Shown piece by piece: positions 11,579-19,489 of a stretch of DNA of 64,000 nucleotides (its first letter is position 1; every line of letters starts with the position of its first letter). The stretch lies in assembly GCF_000708205.1 (NCBI RefSeq), contig NW_014575563.1:985361-1049360 (forward strand), in the 5' to 3' direction. Source of the stretch: Mixia osmundae IAM 14324. Its lineage: Eukaryota > Basidiomycota > Mixiomycetes > Mixiales > Mixiaceae. A model generated the notes under the pieces. That model worked only from the letters and a program-made list of their open reading frames with translations. It had not been told where the DNA came from and did no database searches. Both the position numbers and the translations under genes were made by a program.

Positions 11579-11970
11579 GCCTTGGTGAGATCATGCATGC
11601 TTGTCAAAAGTTTTGTGAGAGAAAGTAGGGAACGCTAAAGCTCGCCGAGCGTCATTTGGGGTGTCACCAATCTCGCAACACGGCCTGGTCGAGAGCTCGT
11701 GTGAGCACCTGCGCTGTGATAGTAGACGGCCTAGACCGATCGCGGTAGAGAACGGCGTTGTCCTAGACGAACGAGCACTCTCGCCCCGCCTCCGCTGCAC
11801 CGCGACATCATCACAAGCTCGACAGCGGATCAGCGCCCCATACACCCTTGCAGACCGGCGCATAGCATAGAATACTAGCACAGGTAAGGTCTTGTCTTCT
11901 GACTGACCCTCACTACGGCTAAAAAGCAGGTATTTTGCAGCTCGCGCACTCGAAGCGGACGTGCGCCATT
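11579..11970. other. Intergenic DBP3-KES1
   Basis: Holds the DBP3 3' flank and the promoter of the oxysterol-binding protein gene. A minus-strand frame across 11591-11881 is arginine-rich without any recognisable domain and is probably non-coding. Confidence 0.5.
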
Positions 11971-13520
11971 ATGTCTGGCTTTCTCGGTAAGGTCACCGGG
12001 CGGGACAAAGCTGGCTCGCCCGCGCAAGAAGGCAAAGCTCCAGAAGGTGCCAATCCCGTTCGTCCCTTCCCCCTTCGTTCGCTATCTCAACGGAATTTGA
12101 GCATACTTGTTCTTGCCATGTAGGACGATACCGAAGTTCTCGATGAGGGCGACAAGAGCATTCTCATGGGCATCATCAGTCAACTCCGTCCCGGTGTCGA
12201 CCTCAGTAGGCAAGTCCATGGCTCGTAACGCGTCTGGTCGACGCTTATCGCTCGAGCTTGGCCGCGCAGAATCACGTTACCCGTCTTTGTGCTCGAACCC
12301 CGCTCGATGCTCGAGAGAGTCACCGACTTTCTCAGCAGTCCGGATCTTATCTTCGGGCAAGTCAGGTCACTCTTTCGGCCCGCGCGGGAGCTCACGCGCG
12401 CTGTGTCCGCTGCAGAACTGGATCGAATCCCGACTCGAAGGAGCGCTTCATCCAAGTGCTCAGATACTTTCTTGCGGGCTGGCATATCAAGCCAAAGGGC
12501 GTGAAGAAACCGTGAGTTTCAGCTCATCTAGAAGTTCGCAAGCTCACTTGCGCGATGTCAAGGTACAACCCCATATTGGGCGAGTTCTTCAGATGCAGAT
12601 ACGACTACAATGACGGCACAGTAGGCTACTACATCGCCGAACAGGTCTCGCATCACCCACCCATCTCTGCTTACTACTTCGTCTCGCCCGAGAACAGCCT
12701 CGTCATCTATGGCGAACTCCGACCGAAGAGCAAGTTCTTGGGCAACTCTGCTGCGACAATCATGGAAGGGACATCAAAGGTCAAGTTCCTCGATAAGCCA
12801 GAGGACGGCGAATACATCATCTCCATGCCGAACATGTATGCTCGCGGTATTCTGTGGGGCAAGGCAAGTCAGACTCGCTCTTGGCTGCTGGCTTCATGCT
12901 GACACGCATACACAGATGGTGCTCGAGATTGGCGATGTCAGTCACGTCGAGAATGCTGCGAACGACATGACGTGCGACATCGAATTCAAGAGCAAGCCTT
13001 TCTTCGGCGGCACCTACAACTCTTTGCACGGTCATGCGAAGGAAGGCAAGAAATCTGAATTCGCGGAGATCAGTGGCAAGTGGAGCGAAGTCATGGAGAT
13101 CAAGCGTGACGGCGAGAAGAAGGTCCTGTTCGATGCCGGCAAAGCGGACGTGACGCCAAAGAGTGTATCTGATGAAGCTGACCAACTCGATCACGAGTCC
13201 CGAAAGCTATGGAGCAAGGTCACTGCCGCGATCAAGAAGAACGATCTCGATGCTGCCACCGATGCAAAGACGGCGATCGAAGATGCGCAGCGGGATCGCG
13301 CAAAGGATCGCGACCACAAGAGCGAGACTCATGAGCCGAAGTACTTTGTGCTCAAAGGCGACGAATGGGCGCCCAAGTTTGAGTACGTTCTCTATCTCTT
13401 GCGTTCTCGTGGTAGCTCAACGAAAGTGTCAGTCTGCCTTCTGACCCGAAAGAGGCCAGCAAAGCGGTAGCAGAATGGATTTACGGCAGCGACAAGCAGC
13501 CGCCATCACGCGCATCATGA
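11971..13520 (+). CDS. KES1: Oxysterol-binding protein, KES1/OSH4 type
   Basis: Lipid-transfer protein exchanging sterol and PI4P between membranes. It starts MSGFLGKVTGRDKAGSPAQE. Exon 2 carries DEGDKSILMGIISQLRPGVD (lid region), then VTLPVFVLEPRSMLERVTDF, RYFLAGWHIKPKGVKKPYNP and the family fingerprint EQVSHHPPISAYY. Later blocks are YGELRPKSKFLGNSAATIME, EYIISMPNMYARGILWGK, SKPFFGGTYNS and the acidic helical tail. The last exon reads VSLPSDPKEASKAVAEWIYG and ends at 13520. There is no PH or ankyrin domain, so it is the short OSBP class. At least five introns are needed; the one at VKKP/YNPILG splits the proline codon. Confidence 0.92.
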
Positions 13521-13863
13521 GCGCAATCTACTCGTCGCATTGTCTCGCTTCACTTGTCTGCATGCTCTCAGCTTTCGCCCGCAATCTCGTCTGTCTTTCG
13601 GGCAACAGAAGACAGAATTGCACGATACACACGCGCGCACGATCAGACGAAATCCTTGCCGATGCATCGTTCAGAGTGATTCGAATTCGCAGCTCCTCTA
13701 TCGCCAGACCTTTGTGACCTTTAGATCTCGAGACATAGTGTAAGCATAATGGAACTCCGTTTCGCATCACAGTGTCGCGTCGCAGGTATCGCCTGTTGCA
13801 TCTGTTGGCTGACCTTCATCGCACTCTACTCAATCCGACTCTACTCAACTGCTCAAACTCAAG
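13521..13863. other. Intergenic, promoter side of secreted peptide 1
   Basis: No domain-bearing frame. The last 60 bases before the peptide gene contain repeats of ACTCTACTCAA-like sequence that could be a promoter element, but I have no independent support. Confidence 0.4.
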
Positions 13864-14131
13864 ATGTTGTTCAAGCTTGCTATCGTTGTCTTTGCCTTTG
13901 CCATGCTCGTCAACAGCTCGCCTATGCCTGACGAGTAAGTTCTCTTCGTGATCACTTGCAAAGCTGACCCCCTGATCCGACCAAAGCGGCACTCCAGCCG
14001 CTTCGGACGACAAGCCAGATGGATGCCAAGTCTCGACCGGTCAGTGTTTATCCGCCACATCACACGCATCAAACTCATTGAGCGAGACAGCGCAAAGTTA
14101 CGTCAATTGCAACCAAAGCGACAAGCAGTAA
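13864..14131 (+). CDS. Secreted two-cysteine micropeptide 1
   Basis: Reconstructed 54-residue precursor in three exons: 13864-13934 (71 nt), 13987-14039 (53 nt), 14091-14131 (41 nt). Intron 1 has GTAAGT...AAAG and intron 2 has GTCAGT...ACAG. The N-terminus MLFKLAIVVFAFAMLVNSSP is a textbook signal peptide with likely cleavage after the SS/SP region. The mature part is about 34 residues, acidic, with cysteines at about 37 and 48 (DGCQV...YVNCN). Exon lengths, phases and the cysteine flanking the second intron match the two paralogs at 16662 and 17193, which supports the gene despite its size. Function unknown; a secreted effector, toxin-like or signalling peptide are all possible. Confidence 0.65.
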
Positions 14132-14370
14132 TAATGTTTGCCACCTCGGCTGTGAGTTGTTTGGCGTGGATGGCCTGCTCAAGCTGACGAGCTTCTCGAA
14201 ACAGCCCAAAATAGCCACGCTGGATGACGAGCCGGCCAATACTCAATGTTGGGAGACCTAGTGCACACCCATGTCTGCTGTGATAGCGCCAGGCTGCAGT
14301 GCGAGCTGCATCGCGGCGGATCAGCGACGGTACGCGGACTGGAGGGCAAGGCGCACACATGACATGCGCG

Positions 14371-15140
14371 CGAGAGAGACGAGTGGCTGTGGTCGCGCTT
14401 GCCCATCTCTATGTTGCTTCTTGTCCTTCTTGTCGTCGAGTCGTTGGTCTGATCTGATAGAGTTGATGGCGAGAGTCACACTCTTGTCCGACGAGCAGAT
14501 GCGCCTCCCGATGATGTGCATGAGCTTTGTCGGCATCACAGCAGATCACCCGTCTTTGGCTGACATCCGGTCGCTGCAATCGCACGGCATAGAAGCAGCC
14601 ATCCCTATCAGTCTGCAAGTTCTGCGTTCAGGGCTCCTATCGGGTTTGCAAGATTCGAGAGTGACTTGTCGTTCTTCTTGCCGACCGCGTTCTCATCCTT
14701 ATCGACCAAGTGCGCCTCCGACATGACAAGCCCGTATGCAGTAGAGCATTCCAAGCGTCATGGGCAGCACAAGTTCGCCTCATCACCATGGGACAGATGG
14801 TTCCCCTCATTCGATAGTCAGCCAGGCTACCGTCTGGGTCTGTGCAGATCGGCATTTCTGAGCGGACTCGAACGCAGCTGTCGTCTTCTTGTCGAGCCAA
14901 CTTCTCCTCTCTGCGAGCGAGTGTGCCTACATGGGATGGCCGTGAGCTGCTCCTGCTGTTCCGTCCACGTCACTGGCAACACTCCTTCGTTCGCTGCATC
15001 ACCGCTCGACAGAGATGCTCCCATCATCGACTGCTCATACGAAGTTAGTCTCAAGGCTCCACTGACGGATCCTCGCTCGAGTATGAAGCGACTATATCGG
15101 CAGCATCGCCAGAAGTGCAGGTTGTCGTCGAGTTGAGTGA
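14371..15140. repeat. Direct duplication, copy A
   Basis: Left copy of a segment repeated about 1.31-1.33 kb to the right. It begins with a GAGAGACGAGTGGCTG stretch (14375-14387 region). It becomes identical to copy B over 14466-14749, then continues at clearly lower similarity through TAGTCTCAAGGCTC (about 15044-15060) to about 15140. Internally it contains degenerate units of about 194-211 bp, marked by recurring CTTCTTGTCGAG-like sequence near 14483, 14677 and 14888. No terminal inverted repeats, target duplications or transposase frame are seen. Confidence 0.8.
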
Positions 15141-15529
15141 GTCGCGCAATTCGCGGCCGGATTTTGTGCGGGAAAGCTACACGCCGCCTTGTTTTCGAAT
15201 AATATCATTTGGATCGCACAGGGCGCCTCCTTCTCAGCGCGTACGTGACCGTTTGGCCGCGACGACGCGTGACATTAGACAGTCCTAACCAAGCGTCATT
15301 CGCTCGGAGTCAGTCAACCCGCTCGTTGCAAAAGGTGAGCATAAAGTCATATTTGTATATCGCAGCGGCAATCATCATCATCAGCTCTGCTACCTCCTCG
15401 ACGACATGCATAGGCCGCTGGCAGATCTGCTGGCCTCAGCACTCACTGTACCGTGACCGGGATAGCTACAATCAGCGATTTCGATGCGCGCAGACACTCA
15501 AAGTCGAGATGAACAGAGAAGAAAGCAAA

Positions 15530-15552
15530 GCATTGCATTGCATTGCATTGCG
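15530..15552 (+). repeat. Pentanucleotide microsatellite (GCATT)n
   Basis: Four perfect GCATT units in a row in the spacer between the two copies of the direct duplication. Confidence 0.9.
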
Positions 15553-15675
15553 TAGTCGTAGCTGTCGAATCGAGAATGAGCGCATTGGCAGCAACCACTG
15601 CTGGATGAAATGCTCTTGCGAGTGCGTCAGCAGTGACATGGGCGAAAGAAGAGAAGGACTCATAAAAGACACGCG

Positions 15676-16480
15676 TGAGAGAGACGAGTGGCTGGTATCG
15701 CGCTTGCCCGTCTCTCTCTTGCTTATGACCCCCGCTGTCGCCATCCTGAGTTTGCGCTTGCAGAGTCGCAGAGTCGTTGTGGTTTGATAGAGTCAATGGC
15801 GAGAGTCACACTCTTGTCCGACGAGCAGATGCGCCTCCCGATGATGTGCATGAGCTTTGTCGGCATCACAGCAGATCACCCGTCTTTGGCTGACATCCGG
15901 TCGCTGCAATCGCACGGCATAGAAGCAGCCATCCCTATCAGTCTGCAAGTTCTGCGTTCAGGGCTCCTATCGGGTTTGCAAGATTCGAGAGTGACTTGTC
16001 GTTCTTCTTGCCGACCGCGTTCTCATCCTTATCGACCAAGTGCGCCTCCGACATGACAAGCCCGTATGCAGTAGAGCATGTCAAGCGTCATGGGCAGCAC
16101 AAGTTCGCTTCATCACCTTTACACAGAGGGTCCCCCTCATTCGATAGTCAGCCAGGCTACCGTCTGGGTCTGTGCACATCGGCTTTTGTGAACGGACTCG
16201 AACGCGGCTGTNGTCTTCTTGTCGAGCCAGCTTCTCCTGTCTACGAGTGAATGCGCCTCATGATGATACCCGTCAGCTGCTTCAGCAGTTCCTTTCAATC
16301 ATTGGCAACATTCTCTCGTTTCTTGCGTCACCGATCGACAAAGTGACTCCCATCTTCGACTACTCGTACAGAGCTAGTCTCAAGGCTCTGCCATAGGATC
16401 CTTGCATGAGTATGAAGTGGCTGTATCGGCAGCGTCGAGTCGAATCGAGTTCAGTCGAGTCGAGTCGAGTCGAGTTGCGC
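15676..16480. repeat. Direct duplication, copy B
   Basis: Right copy of the duplicated segment. The region 15796-16079 is identical to 14466-14749. After that the two copies differ at many positions and small indels but remain alignable to the TAGTCTCAAGGCTC block and the following TATGAAG/TATCGGCAGC sequence. Copy B contains the only ambiguous base in the window (N at 16212). Its right end runs into the GAGTC microsatellite, where copy A has only a trace of it. A frame of 86 codons starting at 15796 is shared with copy A only because the block is identical. Confidence 0.8.
16434..16476 (+). repeat. Pentanucleotide microsatellite (TCGAG)n, imperfect
   Basis: Imperfect array of TCGAG/GAGTC units at the end of duplication copy B; the corresponding point in copy A has only one or two units (TCGTCGAGTTGAGTGAGTC near 15125). 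Confidence 0.85.
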
Positions 16481-16661
16481 GAACGCGAAGTCGGGAATCG
16501 GAGCAAGTGCAAAAATACTGGAAGATATTTCATCTGATGCGATAGACTGCTGCCCCGTGTCATCGCCCGCACGACGCTCTGTCGCGCGTTTGCCTCTGAC
16601 TCTGGCAACCATGATCCCGGCTCTAAGCGCATCTCAGTCAGACTGACCACCAGACCAAGCA

Positions 16662-16919
16662 ATGTCTAAGATCGCTACTGCCATCTGCATTGCTTTCGCC
16701 TGCCTTGCCATGGCTTCGCCGACAGCACAATCGTCAGCCTACTGTACGAAGATCAGCGAAAGCTAACACTAGTCTCTGCCAGGCAAGCCATTGGCGCAGA
16801 TAACAGCAGTGGCGAGGGAGGCTGTACACGCATGTGTAAGTCTCCAATGTGTGCTTTCCAGTCTCCTACTGACGAGTAATGCAGCGAATGGCGGCTGGCG
16901 ATGCGTGCCGTCCAAATAG
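16662..16919 (+). CDS. Secreted two-cysteine micropeptide 2
   Basis: Reconstructed 52-residue precursor: exons 16662-16732 (71 nt), 16783-16835 (53 nt), 16885-16919 (35 nt). Introns are 50 and 49 nt, with GTCAGC...CCAG and GTAAGT...GCAG borders. The signal peptide is MSKIATAICIAFACLAMASP. The mature part is glycine/serine-rich and ends GGCTRMSNGGWRCVPSK, a C-x9-C pair with tryptophan and CVP. It is clearly paralogous to peptide 3: the signal peptide is nearly identical and the tail shares G-C, W-x-C-V-P and a terminal lysine. The second intron falls between the two cysteines, as in both relatives. Without splicing the first frame would stop after 34 codons. Confidence 0.7.
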
Positions 16920-17192
16920 GCATTGCGCGCATCAAGGTCCGCGGCAGTGCCAATCGATCGGAGAATGAAACGACAGGCGTAGTTGCAAGTCCGTGTTGAT
17001 GATGGACGAGTCTTGCCGTTGGTTGGCTCGTGTGAGGTCATGTGCGTGTTTCAACTCTGAATGAAGCACGACTGAGGCTGTGAAGAGTCAGAGTTTGGAG
17101 CAAAGTGTCTTAATGCACGTTCGACGCTGATCACGTTGAGCACTCTGTCTCTCTCGCCGTGCACAGAATTGTAAAGTAGAGACGAGCAAACA

Positions 17193-17471
17193 ATGTCGAA
17201 AATCACCATTGTCATCTGTCTTGCTTTCGCCTGCTTGGCAATGGCTTCGCCCGTCAATGTGCCGTAAGAGCTCGCCTTTGCTTGTTCTGATCGAACCAAA
17301 GCTGACGCACGGTCGGATCCCCAGCAGAGCAGCCGAAGCTAAGCTGAGCGATGCCGAGGCCGGCTGTAGAAAGATGCGCAAGTAGTTCGTGCTGAATGCG
17401 TGCTCTGACTGACGTTTACAAGAGCAGCGGATGGGACTTGGCAATGCGTGCCCACGCTCCCTCGCAAGTGA
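17193..17471 (+). CDS. Secreted two-cysteine micropeptide 3
   Basis: Reconstructed 55-residue precursor: exons 17193-17263 (71 nt), 17325-17377 (53 nt), 17428-17471 (44 nt). The signal peptide MSKITIVICLAFACLAMASP is nearly the same as in peptide 2. The tail is AGCRKMPDGTWQCVPTLPRK, again C-x9-C with W-x-C-V-P. The second intron must start with GC (GCAAGT at 17378) to keep the paralogous frame. Any GT choice nearby loses the WQCVP end. The 71/53 exon lengths are the same as in peptides 1 and 2, which makes this model strong for so short a gene. Function unknown. Confidence 0.7.
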
Positions 17472-17778
17472 GATCGCTGACAGCCCGTCCTCTGTAATGC
17501 GATGCGAAGAGAGGTCGATCAGCGGTAGTGGTACTTCGCAGCTTCATAGCCTGTCGGGAGACCCTAATGTAGACTTTTGCACCCATGGCGAGTGCACTTG
17601 TGGCTGAAGAGTCCTGCATGAGACTCTTTCCTCGTTGAGATGTGCCGATGACTCGGTCGTGAGCTCTATCGAAGCGATGATGTACCAGTCGCAAGGTGGC
17701 AAGACCGCATCAGTCAGGCCAACGAAACACGCAGCAGGTTGAAAGAGAAAGATCTGCATTAATACATGTACAGAAGTC
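17472..17778. other. Intergenic between peptide 3 and RPB5
   Basis: Convergent 3' flanks. No frame with a signal peptide or cysteine pair like the neighbouring peptides was found here. Confidence 0.5.
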
Positions 17779-18803
17779 TTACACTGCCAGTCGATATGAA
17801 GCGTACCGCCCTGCCGTTTCTGCGAGACTTTGCACCCGTGAGCATGAAACGGACATGAAGATGCAATTCCTTGCCTGAAGGACGAGTAATCTTGACAACC
17901 TGGCCTCTCTTGAGGCCGTAGTACCGCGCAACAGGGTCGCTGAGCAGTATACGCGGCAGCTGCGTATCTTTCAAGCGACTATAGACGTGCATCAGTTCCT
18001 GTTTGGCACAGAAAATGACAAGTCTGACTATTTCTTGAGTAGCTCTGCTTTGTCCATTGGCGAAAGGACTTCATGCTTGGGCACGAGCGTGTGCTGTGTG
18101 ATGTTGACGAGCAGTTCGCTCTCAGAGAGGGCCTCTGCTGTCGTATGCTGACCTGCTTGCGCCAATGCCTGCAGAAAGCGCCAGGCTCAGTCTTGCCCGC
18201 ATAGACTGAAGACAGGGCTCGGCTTGCCCTCAGCGCAGGCGGCGTGATGCTCTGTTTGTAGATCAAGATGCCGCTATGTAGGTTGCGATCGAGCAAGACC
18301 GTCAGGAATCTGTCACGTTGTCAGCTCTGGCATGGTCAAGACAGAGCAGGCAAGACTGACTCCCTGACGGGTTTGATGCCGAGCGATCTCTCTTCGGCGA
18401 AAAAGACGTAGATCTGTTGCACTTCTGTCTCTTCCCTGCCAGCTACCGGAACATGTCTCGACGCATGAAAGTTGAGCGCTGTGCGGCTGTCGATCCGACG
18501 GTCAGACCATTAGCATTGCTTGACGCTACGAGACTTGCTCGAGGTGTCCGTTCATGGTGTATGACTCTGTGAACTTTTGCAAGGACATGTTGATCTCCTG
18601 CTCGGACATGGTGTAGCCCTGCAAAGCTCGTCTGAGCTCTGGGCAGCTCGAACAGGCGTCGGTGCTGACCCTATCTCTGCAGAGCTCGCGGACGGTCCTG
18701 TTGACTCGCCATACTCGAGCGATATCTCGCTCCGTGTCATCATCCTGCCAATCAGTACCCGTTGAGCACGATCCAAGCGTGCCAGGGTGGCCCGACTGAC
18801 CAT
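17779..18803 (-). CDS. RPB5: RNA polymerase I/II/III shared subunit RPB5 (ABC27)
   Basis: Shared subunit of all three nuclear polymerases. The first exon is only the ATG (18801-18803), followed by a 56-nt intron 18745-18800 (GTCAGT...CAG). Exon 2 gives [20 protein letters not shown], the family N-terminus. Later exons carry the [20 protein letters not shown] segment, [14 protein letters not shown] and the conserved C-terminal block [28 protein letters not shown]. The last exon is [13 protein letters not shown]. It can only be joined by a 55-nt GC-AG intron (17820-17874), because the family requires RPS-ET-x-GRY. It diverges from RPC11 across 96 bp. Confidence 0.93.
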
Positions 18804-18899
18804 CGTTCTTCGCCGGCGTGCTGCACTCCCTTTGGACGTACAAAATTCGCGACTCGGCGGCTCGACGTGGTCTCGTCGTGCTGTCACGGCTGACCGGCG
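18804..18899. promoter_or_regulatory. Divergent promoter of two RNA polymerase subunits
   Basis: 96 bp between the RPB5 and RPC11 start codons. No TATA box is obvious. The arrangement would allow joint control of a shared subunit and a Pol III subunit, which is inference. Confidence 0.55.
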
Positions 18900-19446
18900 A
18901 TGATCTTCTGCCCGACCTGCGCAAACTTGCTCATCGTGCAGACCTCCGAGCAATCGACCAACTGCTTCGGCTGCCCAACATGTCCCTATCTCTACCCGAT
19001 TAAGCGCAAGGTCACTTTCAACCTCTTGCAGGTCCTACTGGCACTCAATGGGGCTCCCTACGACAGTACTACGACCCGAAACCGCAAAAGAGGAAGCAAG
19101 TCGATGATGTGCTCGGTGGAGAAGATGCTTGGAAGAATGTGGACTCCATGGCAGGTTCGTCAGACTAGACTGTGCCGTCTATCGGAGCTCAAGGGGCTTG
19201 TGATGGACAGTACCTTGCACGAAGAAAGACTGCAATGGGACACGAGCATATTATATGCAGATCCAGGTGCGGTCTTCTCGTCCAATGCGCTTACTTGAGG
19301 CTTAGAGGCGAAATACGTGCACAGACGCGTAGTGCAGACGAGCCAATGACGACTTTCTACAGGTACGCACCTTCCCTGATATGACATGTGCATGCTGAGC
19401 ATAGACTCGCAGGTGTACACTCTGCGCGCACAATTGGAAAGAATGA
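18900..19446 (+). CDS. RPC11: RNA polymerase III subunit RPC11 (C11)
   Basis: TFIIS-like subunit needed for Pol III RNA cleavage and termination. The N-terminal zinc ribbon reads [14 protein letters not shown] and later [17 protein letters not shown] later exon has [16 protein letters not shown], the typical linker. The C-terminal zinc ribbon is spread over the last exons: [32 protein letters not shown] with the catalytic acidic pair, and [10 protein letters not shown] before the TGA at 19444. Four introns are required, the last about 19363-19411. The end lies 43 bp from the convergent GUA1 stop. Confidence 0.93.
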
Positions 19447-19489
19447 CTGCTTGCATGCCCGCCTATTTGTACACGCTGTTGTTGCGATT

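Noticed and set aside
11591-11881. Arginine-rich 96-codon minus-strand frame
   Set aside because: Low-information composition, no domain, and it lies in the expected promoter of KES1.
13678-13700. tRNA B-box-like sequence (GATTCGAATTC)
   Set aside because: No matching A box, acceptor stem or anticodon arm at the right distance.
15209-15787. 192-codon plus-strand frame between the duplicated segments
   Set aside because: Opens on a non-ATG codon, spans microsatellite sequence and part of copy B, and shows no domain.
14371-16480. The duplicated segments as a pair of long terminal repeats of a retroelement
   Set aside because: The interval between them is only about 0.5 kb, has no recognisable element-type domain, and the copies lack convincing TG/CA ends or target-site duplications. 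A local tandem or segmental duplication explains them better.
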